A DNA stretch of 8,845 nucleotides from AV2 sp035637175 (GCA_035637175.1 DASPXS010000267.1:1-8845), one strand, 5' to 3'; numbered from the stretch's first letter, positions 1 through 6,761 are shown. Notes: a model not told the origin generated them from the sequence alone. Translations and numbers: made by a program.

Positions 1-136
1 CACCTCCAAAATTTTGACGTGAGTTGAGGCCATGAACCCAGGATACGTAACTTGTTCATTTACAAGCAAGGCATCGTACGGTTCATGGAGAGCCCTCACG
101 ACTTTTTCGTCGCGCATTGGGACCACGAACCCGATT

Positions 137-174
137 GGACAGTTTCGTGTCGCATATGCGACACGTATCTGTCC
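137..174. repeat. 38-bp near-perfect palindrome
   Basis: The centre, GTGTCGCATATGCGACAC (147-164), is a perfect 18-bp palindrome. It is flanked by GGACAG (137-142) and its exact inverse CTGTCC (169-174). The four-base links between them pair at two of four positions. Overall 17 of 19 base pairs are symmetric about the 155/156 axis, and symmetry stops abruptly at both ends. It sits exactly between the two full GTTCATGG units. It could be an operator for a dimeric or tetrameric regulator, a cruciform-forming site, or part of the repeat family. The sequence does not decide between these. Confidence 0.7.
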
Positions 175-245
175 GAGCGCTTTGTACAGTTCATGGGTAG
201 CCCCCTTTTTCGCCTGCATTGGGACCATGAACCGGTGCGGCGAAA

Positions 246-305
246 TAGTGGCGCGGGCGTCTCGCCCGCGTTGCCGAGCTCACGGGCGGGACGCCCGCGC
301 CACTA
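246..305. repeat. REP-like inverted repeat, copy 1 (GGCGCGGGCGT type)
   Basis: The left arm (246-268) and right arm (283-305) are 23 bp each and match at 22 of 23 positions as inverse complements. The loop is 14 bp. The ends are TAGTGGC and GCCACTA. It belongs to the same family as the inverted repeat at 2817-2887. It lies inside a wider, perfect 11-bp inverted pair, CCATGAACCGG (225-235) and CCGGTTCATGG (310-320). Translating such elements gives the spurious peptides (RASRP, GRDARAT) seen in several open frames here. Confidence 0.85.
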
Positions 306-509
306 CCTGCCGGTTCATGGAGAGCGGAGGTTCACGACTCTTTCGGTTGCCGAGGCGGTGGGAAAATGTGTTGAGTTTCGGAGACGGTTTTAACAATCTG
401 GCCGCCCGTTGAAGGCCGGATTTTTCCTTCACGCCGGTTGAACCGCCTGAGGCCGGGCAGGATTCGGCGCGGCGGTGCGACGCGAAATCTGCTTCGACCG
501 GAGTAACCG

Positions 510-533
510 TGCAACGTTTCAACCATTTAACGG
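510..533 (+). repeat. Three degenerate 8-bp units ahead of the kinase start
   Basis: TGCAACGT, TTCAACCA and TTTAACGG follow one another in perfect 8-bp phase. They match the unit TTYAACGR, found thirteen times ahead of sufB, in 22 of 24 positions if the variable last base is allowed as A, G or T. The array ends 11 bases before the ATG at 545, just as the larger array ends 7 bases before the sufB ATG. This favours 545 over the GTG at 509 as the real start, because the repeat would then be leader rather than coding sequence. Confidence 0.45.
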
Positions 534-544
534 AACAACTGAAC

Positions 545-1645
545 ATGACTGCTTTGAACGTGAAACCCGCCAGCTCCTGCAAATACGACATGATCGCGCT
601 GGGAGAAATCATGCTTCGGCTCGACCCCGGCGAAGGCCGTGTCCGCTGCGCCCGCGAATTCAAAGTCTGGGAAGGCGGCGGCGAATACAATGTCGCCCGC
701 GGGCTGCGTCGTTGTTTCGGGTTCAAGACGGGCGTCGCCACCGCATTCGCCGACAACGACGTCGGCCGGCTCATCGAAGATTTCATTTTACAGGGCGGTG
801 TGGATACGGAGTTTGTCAAATGGGTGCCGTTTGACGGCGTCGGTCGTGTGGTTCGAAACGGCCTCAATTTCACCGAGCGCGGCTACGGCGTGCGCGGCGC
901 GGTGGGCATTCCGGACCGCGGTCACACGGCGGCGAGCCAGCTCAAGCCCGGTGACTTTGATTGGGACCACATCTTCGGCAAACTCGGCGCGCGTTGGCTG
1001 CACACCGGCGGCATCTTCGCGGCGCTCAGCGATACCGCGCCGCAGCTCGTAGTCGAGTGCGTGAAGAAGGCGCAGCAGTACGGCACCATCGTTTCCTACG
1101 ATCTCAACTACCGCCCCTCGCTCTGGAAGAGCATTGGCGGTCACAAGCGCGCGCAAGAGGTCAATCGGGAGATCGCCAAGTACGTGGACGTGATGATCGG
1201 CAACGAGGAGGACTTCACGGCCTGTCTTGGTTTCAAGGTCGAGGGCGCCGATGAACACCTGCTCCACATTGACGTGACGGCGTTCCAAAAGATGATCGAG
1301 ACGGCGGTCAAGGAGTACCCGAACTTCAAGGCCACGGCCACGACCCTGCGCGCCGCCAGGACGGCGACGATCAACGATTGGGCGGCCATCGCGTGGATGG
1401 GCGGCAAGTTTTACCAGAGCCGGAAATATCCCGACCTCGAAATTCTCGATCGCGTCGGCGGCGGCGATAGTTTCGCCTCGGGCTTCATCTACGGCCTCGT
1501 GACCACGGGCGACCCGCAGAAGGCGGTCGATTACGGCGCAGCGCACGGCGCGTTGGCCATGACCACGCCGGGGGACACCTCGATGGCGTCGAAGGACGAA
1601 GTCGAAAAATTGATGAAAGGCGGCGGCGCGCGCGTGCAACGCTGA
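545..1645 (+). CDS. kdgK: PfkB-family sugar kinase, probably 2-keto-3-deoxygluconate kinase
   Basis: This is a cytoplasmic ribokinase/PfkB-fold kinase. The likely reaction is ATP-dependent phosphorylation of 2-keto-3-deoxygluconate to KDPG, which feeds the lower Entner-Doudoroff pathway. Starting at ATG 545 it has 366 residues. It opens with YDMIALGEIMLRLDPGEGR, followed by the N-terminal substrate motif WEGGGEYN (residues 42-49). NYRP lies mid-protein. The C-terminal PfkB signature DRVGGGDSF spans 302-310, with D308 as the expected catalytic base. It is longer than the roughly 310-residue enterobacterial KdgK because of insertions between the two halves. A GTG at 509 with GGAG five bases upstream would add 12 residues (MQRFNHLTEQLN), but these overlap an 8-bp repeat and look non-native. 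No KDPG aldolase gene is in view. Kinase identity is firm; the substrate is inferred from overall similarity and the GntP neighbour. Another sugar or sugar-acid kinase specificity is possible. Confidence 0.88.
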   Translation: MTALNVKPASSCKYDMIALGEIMLRLDPGEGRVRCAREFKVWEGGGEYNVARGLRRCFGFKTGVATAFADNDVGRLIEDFILQGGVDTEFVKWVPFDGVGRVVRNGLNFTERGYGVRGAVGIPDRGHTAASQLKPGDFDWDHIFGKLGARWLHTGGIFAALSDTAPQLVVECVKKAQQYGTIVSYDLNYRPSLWKSIGGHKRAQEVNREIAKYVDVMIGNEEDFTACLGFKVEGADEHLLHIDVTAFQKMIETAVKEYPNFKATATTLRAARTATINDWAAIAWMGGKFYQSRKYPDLEILDRVGGGDSFASGFIYGLVTTGDPQKAVDYGAAHGALAMTTPGDTSMASKDEVEKLMKGGGARVQR

Positions 1646-1803
1646 GGGTCGGTGCCCTGCCCGAAGCAATCGCTGGCGGCGCTGTTTGAACGCGCCGCGG
1701 TCGCGCTGGCCGCCCGTGCGTTGCCGGATCCCGACAGCTCCAACAACGTCACGCTTTCCTCCGAGCATACCTCACCCGCCAGACGTTCGAAGTGGACTTC
1801 TGA

Positions 1804-1835
1804 TTGAACGTTCATCCCGTCCCGCTATCTAAAGG
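1804..1835 (+). promoter_or_regulatory. Possible promoter and ribosome binding site of the secreted repeat protein
   Basis: TTGAAC (1804-1809) and TATCTA (1826-1831) are separated by 16 bases and give a weak -35/-10 pair. AAAGG (1831-1835), five bases before the ATG at 1841, is the only good Shine-Dalgarno-like match next to a preferred start in this window. The -10 and AAAGG overlap, so both cannot serve the same transcript. The ribosome-site reading is the safer one. The 195-bp gap after the kinase otherwise holds nothing I recognise. Confidence 0.3.
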
Positions 1836-1840
1836 TTTGT

Positions 1841-2704
1841 ATGAAAACGACAACCTTGCATACTATCTGTATCTTTTGTGTCCCGGTTCTGCTGTCGGCC
1901 GGCACGCTCTCCGCGTTCGCCGATGAGCAACCGGGCGCGAAAGGAAACGAAAAAAGTTACCCGGCCGCAAACCAGAAAAGCTACTCGGGAGTGATCGCCT
2001 CGATGGACGCGAAGGAGAAGACGGTGACCGTGAAGGGGCTTCTGTTCAACAAAACCTTCAACATTGCCGATAATTGCGCCGTCATTGCGGGTGACAAAAA
2101 GGAGGCCGCGCTGAGCGACTTGCGTCCCGGGCAGAAGGTGAACGTGGCGTACAAAGACGCCAGCGGCGTGCTGGTAGCCAACCGGATCGCCCAGGAGAAA
2201 TTGCTCTACACCGGTTCGGTCCAATCTGTCGATGCGGCCAGGCACATCCTGCGCGTCAGCCGGGGAGTGTTCAGCAGGTCATTCACCATCCCTGGCGATT
2301 GCCAGGTCGTTCTCAAAGACGACAAAACAGGATCGTTGGGTGATGTGAAAGCGGGCCATGCCGTCACCGTGATTTATGAAACGCCGAACGATTCGTCCGT
2401 GGCCCGGCAAATTGAACAGACCAGCGCCGCGTTTGTCGGCACGCTGGACGCCATTGACGCCTCGGCGCGAACGGTGAAGGCCAAGCGCTTCGTCGGTGAC
2501 AAGAAGTTCAATCTGGCGGACAACTGCAGGATTGTGGTCAACGGCAAACAAAACGCTTCGCTGAGCGATCTGCGGCTGGGACAAAAGCTCGCCTTCAGCT
2601 ACGACGAGGTCGATGGCGTAAATGTGGTCACCCGCATCGCGCCGGCTGAAGGGTCGGCGGAAATGGCGCGGTCCGAGAAGGCGGCGGAGGGCGCGCGGAA
2701 ATAA
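1841..2704 (+). CDS. Secreted protein of three exact 75-residue repeats (function unknown)
   Basis: The 287-residue protein begins with a Sec signal peptide: KTTT, then a hydrophobic stretch over residues 9-25, with probable cleavage after AFA-27. There is no lipobox Cys. A short polar linker follows, then three tandem domains at 48-122, 123-197 and 198-272. Each starts (Y/F)xGxxxxxDA and continues through an F-N-x-A-D-N-C-like strand, LxDLrxGqxv and a VAxRI-like end. Key residues fall exactly 75 apart: G50/G125/G200 and C79/C154/C229. The tail (273-287) is charged. The pattern resembles small beta-barrel repeats of the DUF5666 kind, but I cannot confirm that family. It presumably acts in the periplasm or outside the cell. 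The single Cys per repeat could allow disulfides or metal binding (inference). It stands between two metabolic genes and has its own terminator, so it is probably transcribed separately from gntP. Confidence 0.85.
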   Translation: MKTTTLHTICIFCVPVLLSAGTLSAFADEQPGAKGNEKSYPAANQKSYSGVIASMDAKEKTVTVKGLLFNKTFNIADNCAVIAGDKKEAALSDLRPGQKVNVAYKDASGVLVANRIAQEKLLYTGSVQSVDAARHILRVSRGVFSRSFTIPGDCQVVLKDDKTGSLGDVKAGHAVTVIYETPNDSSVARQIEQTSAAFVGTLDAIDASARTVKAKRFVGDKKFNLADNCRIVVNGKQNASLSDLRLGQKLAFSYDEVDGVNVVTRIAPAEGSAEMARSEKAAEGARK

Positions 2705-2732
2705 TTATTCGATCAGTGCGGCGGTCAAAGAT

Positions 2733-2762
2733 CAGGAGGAACCTGGTTCCTCCTGTTTTATT
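2733..2762 (+). terminator. Rho-independent terminator
   Basis: A perfect 11-bp inverted repeat, CAGGAGGAACC (2733-2743) and GGTTCCTCCTG (2745-2755), is followed directly by TTTTATT (2756-2762). It begins 28 bases after the stop codon of the secreted repeat protein. It is the only hairpin in the window with a clear U-tract and should end transcription before gntP. Confidence 0.85.
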
Positions 2763-3151
2763 GTACGTAGCTTGCCGGTGATTTCGCCACGCGGTGGCTT
2801 GGCGCATTGCCGGGGTTAGTGGCACGAGCGTCCCGCCCGTGGGGTGGTTGGCCAGAGGCCCACACGGGCGGGACGCCCGTGCCACTACGCGGGGTGGCGC
2901 GCCGTTCTCCTACGTCTGAGACCCGCAGCATGTTCGCCTGCGAACAGGGTATCGTGCGACCCGAGACCTGTTATGCCTGCGGCGCTGCTGCGGCTCAGAG
3001 AGCCGCGCTGTGCGAAATTGACAGACTGTTCAAGCGCCAGGGAGCGAGCCTTCTGGCGGCCGGCGCCGGTGACCTCTCGCAAATTCGGACAAACCTTGAC
3101 CCGGCTGCCCTTTTTTGTAGGACTTAACGCCAGTCAATCCTCACCAATCCA
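2763..3151. other. Intergenic region between terminator and gntP
   Basis: No gene is supported here. The overlapping short frames in all directions mostly run through the inverted repeat at 2817-2887. From 2888 to 3151 the sequence is ordinary. Candidate -35 hexamers TTGACA (3018-3023) and TTGACC (3096-3101) are present, but neither has a convincing -10 at the right distance. No Shine-Dalgarno sequence precedes the gntP ATG. Confidence 0.6.
2817..2887. repeat. REP-like inverted repeat, copy 2 (GGCACGGGCGT type)
   Basis: Two 25-bp arms (2817-2841 and 2863-2887) match at 24 of 25 positions as inverse complements, around a 21-bp loop. The ends TAGTGGC and GCCACTA and the core GCGTCCCGCCCG are shared with copy 1 at 246-305. 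The loops of the two copies are unrelated. That is what a family conserved for its arms rather than its centre would give. Confidence 0.88.
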
Positions 3152-4618
3152 ATGGACGCGCATGTTTTGGCATTGATGGCCGGAGCCACTTCCGTTTTTT
3201 GGCCATTTGCCGTTTTGATCATCAGTCTGGCGGCGATCATCATCCTGATTACAACCCTGCGCGTGCACGCGTTTCTGGCCTTGATTCTGGCTGCGATTCT
3301 GGCCGGCCTGCTCGCGGAAAAACTCCCGGGCGAATACGGAACGATGCCCAACGATCCGGACAAGGAACGCAGCCATTGGATTCAGGCCGTGGAATTGACC
3401 ACCGCCGAATTCGGTTCCACGGCGGGCAAGATCGGCGTCGTGATCGCGTTGGCCTCAGTCATTGGCATGTGCCTGATGGAAAGCGGCGCGGCGGACAAGG
3501 TCGTTCGTCGATTCATTGCCGCCTTTGGCGAAAAGCGGGCCGGGGCCGCCATCGCCGCAAGCAGTTACTTCCTCTCCATCCCGATTTTTTTTGACACTTT
3601 TTTCATGCTGCTGCTGCCCCTGGCGCGGGCGATGCGCGTTCGCACGGGCAAGGATTACCTGCTTTATGTGATGGCCATTTGCTGCGGCGGCACGGTGACG
3701 CATTCGCTGATCGCGCCGCACCCGGGACCGCTGGCGATGGCGGAAACACTCAGGATCGATCTGGGCCTTACGATCATCGCCGGCATTATTGTGGGCATGG
3801 TACCCACCATCGCCTCCTGGTTCGCGGTGAAATGGCTGAATCGCAGCTTCGACGTGCCCTTGCGGGAGACGCCCGGCGCGCCGCTTGAAGATTTGAAGAG
3901 CATCGTGAACAAGCCGGAAGCGGAGTTGCCGTCGTTTCTCGCGTCGATCACACCCGTCATCCTGCCGATCTTCCTGATTTCGCTGGCGTCGGCCTTGGCC
4001 GCGATCAAAGGAGTGAAGGAGAATTATCCGGCGCTGTATCATTGGGTGGGCTTCATCGGCAATCGGAACATCGCGCTGTTGATTGGGGCGCTCATCGCCA
4101 TGGGGCTGCTCGTGCGGCAGAAGGGCTTGTCGCTCACGAGGGTGAACGAGCTGATCGGACCGCCGTTCGAGACCGCCGGTGTGATCATTCTCATCACCAG
4201 CGCGGGCGGCGCGTTCGGTTTGATGTTGAAAAACGCCGGGGTCGGGGATGCCATCCAGGCAGCGGTCGCCGGGCGCGGGATCAACCTGATATTCCTTTCG
4301 TGGCTCGTCGCCGCGGTCATTCGTGTCGCGCAAGGTTCAGCCACGGTGGCCATGTTGACCACCGCGGCCATGATTTACCCGATGATGAGCAATGCGCCGC
4401 TGCCGTATCATCCGGTTTACATTTTCATGGCCATCGGCTTTGGTGCGATGCTTCTTTCGTGGATGAACGACAGCGGCTTTTGGGTCGTCGGACGGCTCAG
4501 CGGATTTACCGAGAAAGAGACGCTCAAAAGCTGGACCGTGGTGGTGACGGTGAACAGTGTCGTGGGATTGTTGACCTGCCTTCTTCTATCTATTGTTTTA
4601 CCGTTCAAACCGCATTGA
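3152..4618 (+). CDS. gntP: GntP-family gluconate / sugar-acid permease
   Basis: This is an inner-membrane secondary transporter of the gluconate:H+ symporter family, 488 residues long and hydrophobic throughout. Family landmarks are SIPIFFDTFFMLLLPLARAM (142-161), HSLIAPHPGPLAMAETL (184-200), RVAQGSATVAMLTTAAM near residue 390, and SWMNDSGFWVVGRLSGF (436-452). Typical members have about 440 residues. The extra length lies largely in a polar stretch around 54-80, between the second and third hydrophobic segments. The ATG at 3152 has no Shine-Dalgarno sequence; M9 (3176) is an alternative start with no better signal. The gene converges on the minus-strand dehydrogenase with a 33-bp gap and no obvious bidirectional terminator. 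Substrate is probably gluconate or a keto-deoxy or related sugar acid, consistent with the kinase upstream. The family is near certain; the exact substrate is not. Confidence 0.95.
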   Translation: MDAHVLALMAGATSVFWPFAVLIISLAAIIILITTLRVHAFLALILAAILAGLLAEKLPGEYGTMPNDPDKERSHWIQAVELTTAEFGSTAGKIGVVIALASVIGMCLMESGAADKVVRRFIAAFGEKRAGAAIAASSYFLSIPIFFDTFFMLLLPLARAMRVRTGKDYLLYVMAICCGGTVTHSLIAPHPGPLAMAETLRIDLGLTIIAGIIVGMVPTIASWFAVKWLNRSFDVPLRETPGAPLEDLKSIVNKPEAELPSFLASITPVILPIFLISLASALAAIKGVKENYPALYHWVGFIGNRNIALLIGALIAMGLLVRQKGLSLTRVNELIGPPFETAGVIILITSAGGAFGLMLKNAGVGDAIQAAVAGRGINLIFLSWLVAAVIRVAQGSATVAMLTTAAMIYPMMSNAPLPYHPVYIFMAIGFGAMLLSWMNDSGFWVVGRLSGFTEKETLKSWTVVVTVNSVVGLLTCLLLSIVLPFKPH

Positions 4619-4651
4619 ACCTGGAAGCGACGGGTGAACCACAAATGAACT

Positions 4652-5608
4652 TCAATTCACGACGTTCTGAAGTCTGCCATTCAAGAATTCCCGGACGTTG
4701 GCAACGGCGATTTGCATGAGGCGCGAACGGGCCGCGCGCGTGGCCCAGGCGATGTGCGGTGTGATGAGGCAATTCTTCGCACGTAACAGCGGATTGTCCG
4801 CAGTTGGCGGTTCGACCGAGAGAACATCGACTGCGGCGCCCGCGATTCGCCCGGAATTCAACGCCTCAGCCAGAGCCGGTTCATCGATCAATGGCCCGCG
4901 GCTGGTGTTGAGCAGAAACGCCGTCGGCTTCATCGTTGCCAGGCGCTCCGGGTTGACCAGGTTCCTCGTCTGTGGCGTGAGCGGGCAGTGGAGGCTGACG
5001 ACGTCGCTTTGGCGGAACAGGGTTTCGAGATCAACGAAATGAATGGCCGACGGTGATGAATGCCGCGTGGCCCTCGAGGCCAGCACTTTCATGCCAAAAG
5101 CGCTCGCGATTTCGCCGACCGCCGTCCCGATGCGCCCGAAGCCGACGATGCCAAGGGTCAGGTTGTGGAGCTCGACGAGCGGATGGTCCCAGTAACAGAA
5201 GTCCGGAGATTTCGTCCAACACCCGTCTCGAACCGTCCGCGCGTGGTGGCCGACGTGCTGGGTCAATTCGAGCAAAAGGGCAAACGTATGCTGGGCAACG
5301 GACCGGGTGCCATAGCTCGGAACGTTTGTGACCGGAACATTCCGTTCGCGCGCGGCCGCCACGTCCACGATGTTGTAACCGGTCGCGAGCACACCGATAT
5401 ATTTCAGTCTCGGCAGGTTTTGGATTTGATCCCGGGTGAGAACAGTTTTGTTGGTGAGCACAATCTCGGCGTCACCCGCCCGCGGAACGACGTCGTCCGG
5501 TGGCGATCGATCGTAGATTTCACACTCGCCGAGGGACTTGAGTTCGTTCCAGCTCAAATCGCCGGGGTTGAGGGTATATCCATCAAGCACGACAATTTTC
5601 ATGGTCAT
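4652..5608 (-). CDS. hprA: D-2-hydroxyacid dehydrogenase, hydroxypyruvate reductase / glycerate dehydrogenase type
   Basis: The cytoplasmic 318-residue enzyme probably reduces hydroxypyruvate (or glyoxylate, or a related 2-keto acid) to the D-hydroxy acid. The N-terminus, KIVVLDGYTLNPGDLSW (4-20), is characteristic of the glycerate dehydrogenase branch. The dinucleotide motif GFGRIG is at 156-161. The expected catalytic residues R237 (NTSRG), E266 (VEP) and H285 (TPH) are all present. At the end of the second Rossmann strand the usual Asp is missing: the sequence reads KVLASRATRHSS (174-185). Ser-Arg there, as in NADPH-using GRHPR-type enzymes, suggests NADP(H) preference. ATG 5608 and ATG 5602 (M3) are both possible starts, and neither has a Shine-Dalgarno sequence. 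It is the last of three co-directional genes but sits 293 bp after the aldolase, with a large inverted repeat between, so co-transcription is uncertain. Confidence 0.9.
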   Translation of the reverse strand: MTMKIVVLDGYTLNPGDLSWNELKSLGECEIYDRSPPDDVVPRAGDAEIVLTNKTVLTRDQIQNLPRLKYIGVLATGYNIVDVAAARERNVPVTNVPSYGTRSVAQHTFALLLELTQHVGHHARTVRDGCWTKSPDFCYWDHPLVELHNLTLGIVGFGRIGTAVGEIASAFGMKVLASRATRHSSPSAIHFVDLETLFRQSDVVSLHCPLTPQTRNLVNPERLATMKPTAFLLNTSRGPLIDEPALAEALNSGRIAGAAVDVLSVEPPTADNPLLRAKNCLITPHIAWATRAARSRLMQIAVANVREFLNGRLQNVVN

Positions 5609-5648
5609 TATTTACAGATAGGTCCGTAGGGTAGGCTACGTTCTGTTT

Positions 5649-5800
5649 CCCCTCACCCCGGCCCTCTCCCCAGGGGAGAGGGAGAATCGTCCTCTGGTTG
5701 CTGGGATATCCGAGCGCAGGGTGTGTGGCGCTGTCGTTGAGCAAAACGAATCTTCGGATGTTGTTCCCTCTCCCTGAGGGAGAGGGTCAGGGTGAGGGGG
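5649..5800. repeat. Paired C/T-rich repeat in inverted orientation
   Basis: The left arm (5649-5671) and right arm (5777-5799) match at 20 of 23 positions as inverse complements; both are of the CCTCACCCxxxCCCTCTCCC kind. Each side also contains its own perfect short palindrome with 10-bp arms and a one-base centre: CCCTCTCCCC/A/GGGGAGAGGG at 5662-5682 and CCCTCTCCCT/G/AGGGAGAGGG at 5766-5786. It occupies half of the gap between the aldolase and dehydrogenase genes. No U-tract follows on either strand, so I do not call it a terminator. The remaining gap (5609-5648 and 5801-5901) shows nothing else. Confidence 0.85.
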
Positions 5801-5901
5801 AAGCACGCATTCGAAGGACGCGCAGTGTAGCATATCCAAACGACTCCTCAGTAAAGATTAGCGCTTTAATGGAGGCCTTCGCCGATTCCGAGCAGGACGA
5901 A

Positions 5902-6696
5902 TCAATATTTCGCCACGGTCTTCCCGGGGCCGAGGCTGAGCCTGGCGGCAATCTCCTGGGCCTTCGCCAGCATCATGCCGGCCTCGCTGGTGATGGCGAT
6001 GAACTGGAAACCTTCGGCGATCCGTCGTTGGGCCGCTGCGGCATCGAGGACATGAATCCCTGGCGCCACACCGTGCCTTTTTGCCGTCTTTAAAATGTGC
6101 GCGACGGCGTCGGTGAACCCTTTGTCGTCGCTGTCGAACATTGGCTTTCTCCCCATCGAATTGTGCAGGTCGTTCGGCCCGACAAAAATCACGTCGATGC
6201 CCGGCACACGGATAATCTCCTCAGCGGCTTCAATGGCTTTGATGTGCTCGGCCATCAGCACCACGAGGATTTCATCGTTGGCGCGGGCATAATAGGTCGC
6301 GGAATCGGTGTCGAAACTGGCCGCGTGCAATTGACCGCCGATCGAACGCTCGCCGAGGGGCTGGTAACGGGCGGCGCGGACGGCCGCCTCGGCTTCCGCC
6401 GGTGAATTGACCATGGGCACGACGATGCCCCAGGCGCCGGTGTCGAGGACGCGTTTGATGTTTTCGCCCGTGTTCCACGGCACGCGCGCCAGGGGCACAC
6501 ACCCGCTTCCGGCAATGACGGCGAAACTTTGCGCGGCGGTCTCAAAGTTCACCGGCGTGTGTTCCAGTTCGACGGTGAGCCAGTCGAAACCAACGCGTGC
6601 CATCAGGCGGGCCGATACCGGATCGGGCAGCGTCAGCCATGTGCCCACGCTCGGCTCGCCGCGCTTCAGTTTGGCGCGGGCAAGATTTTGTTTCAT
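5902..6696 (-). CDS. HpcH/HpaI-family class II pyruvate aldolase
   Basis: This 264-residue (beta/alpha)8 enzyme should perform metal-dependent reversible cleavage of a 2-keto-3-deoxy acid to pyruvate plus an aldehyde. Family residues fall almost exactly at HpaI positions: H46 (in VELEHTP), R71 (LARVPW), metal ligands E150 (MAEH) and D176 (GPNDL). GAWGIVVPMVNSPAEAEAAV and PLGERSIGG supply the central and pyruvate-side loops. Family substrates include 2-keto-3-deoxyglucarate, 2-keto-3-deoxy-L-rhamnonate and 4-hydroxy-2-oxoheptanedioate. AEH where many members have IE(H/T/S) and PLGERSIGG instead of PPxGxRGxG make it a divergent subgroup, so I give no symbol. The neighbouring permease, kinase and dehydrogenases favour a sugar-acid substrate over an aromatic-pathway one (inference). 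The ATG at 6696 has no Shine-Dalgarno sequence. It follows the upstream dehydrogenase by 102 bp on the same strand. Confidence 0.92.
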   Translation of the reverse strand: MKQNLARAKLKRGEPSVGTWLTLPDPVSARLMARVGFDWLTVELEHTPVNFETAAQSFAVIAGSGCVPLARVPWNTGENIKRVLDTGAWGIVVPMVNSPAEAEAAVRAARYQPLGERSIGGQLHAASFDTDSATYYARANDEILVVLMAEHIKAIEAAEEIIRVPGIDVIFVGPNDLHNSMGRKPMFDSDDKGFTDAVAHILKTAKRHGVAPGIHVLDAAAAQRRIAEGFQFIAITSEAGMMLAKAQEIAARLSLGPGKTVAKY

Positions 6697-6761
6697 ATAA
6701 GCGAATTTGAGGATTGGAGTGTTGGAGCAGGGGAGTGCCGGGGTCCAGGTTTCATTTCGCC

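Larger units (their letters stand above)
30..345. repeat. Diverged dispersed repeat units with GTTCATGG / CCATGAAC ends
   Basis: One motif recurs in both orientations. GTTCATGG occurs at 81-88, 189-196 and 313-320. CCATGAAC occurs at 30-37 and 225-232, with the variant CCACGAAC at 123-130. Two full units read GTTCATGG, a short C/T-rich middle, GCATTGGGACCA and then GAACC: 81-132 (52 bp) and 189-234 (46 bp). A third, partial unit begins at 313 and shares GGTTCATGGAGAGC and TCACGACTCTTTCGG with the first. Each unit has inverted ends, so each could fold into a hairpin. This looks like a small non-autonomous repeat family that has degenerated. No transposase is visible. Confidence 0.6.
1..508. 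other. Non-coding repeat mosaic upstream of the kinase gene
   Basis: I see no convincing gene here. The open frames present are short, overlap one another on both strands and translate repeat sequence. The first 30 bases hold nothing recognisable. From about 30 to 345 the stretch is a patchwork of diverged repeats, a 38-bp palindrome and a 60-bp inverted repeat, each listed separately. From about 346 to 499 I see only unremarkable sequence with no clear promoter. The promoter for the kinase must lie in this region, or upstream of the window if an operon enters from the left. Confidence 0.7.

Noticed and set aside
52..97. Similarity between the region near 60-80 (peptide QGIVRF) and the region near 2947-2962 (peptide QGIVRP)
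   Set aside because: Only a handful of residues, and about 14 of 23 bases by eye, agree. This is too little to call a shared element.
246..305. Inverted repeats considered as IS ends or a CRISPR fragment
   Set aside because: There is no transposase between or beside the copies, and no regularly spaced direct repeats with unique spacers. A REP-like element explains them better.
280..873. 197-residue minus-strand frame spanning the leader and the 5' end of the kinase
   Set aside because: It ends in the REP-like inverted repeat (spurious VARASRP peptide) and overlaps the kinase start; no family resemblance.
788..1768. 326-residue open frame on the minus strand opposite the kinase
   Set aside because: It is antisense to a clear PfkB kinase, is rich in Arg, His and Ala as GC-rich shadow frames are, and has no recognisable domain.
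1652..1807. 51-residue plus-strand frame starting GTG between the kinase and the secreted protein
   Set aside because: It starts 6 bases after the kinase stop, which looked like coupling, but there is no ribosome binding site, no recognisable motif and a low-complexity Ala-rich content. It could be a gene remnant, but I cannot support it.
3018..3041. TTGACA considered as the gntP promoter
   Set aside because: No acceptable -10 hexamer lies 15-19 bases downstream.
2807..3127. Open frame after the terminator encoding RASRPWGG...TGGTPVPL
   Set aside because: The N-terminal part is a translation of the REP-like inverted repeat, and the remainder has no conserved pattern.
3455..4333. 292-residue open frame on the minus strand opposite the permease
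   Set aside because: It lies wholly within gntP, is dominated by Arg, Gln, His and Asp with no hydrophobic core pattern, and is a codon-bias shadow.
5662..5682. Perfect 10-bp-arm hairpin considered as a terminator
   Set aside because: No T-tract follows on either strand, and a related hairpin recurs at 5766-5786, so it belongs to a repeat family.
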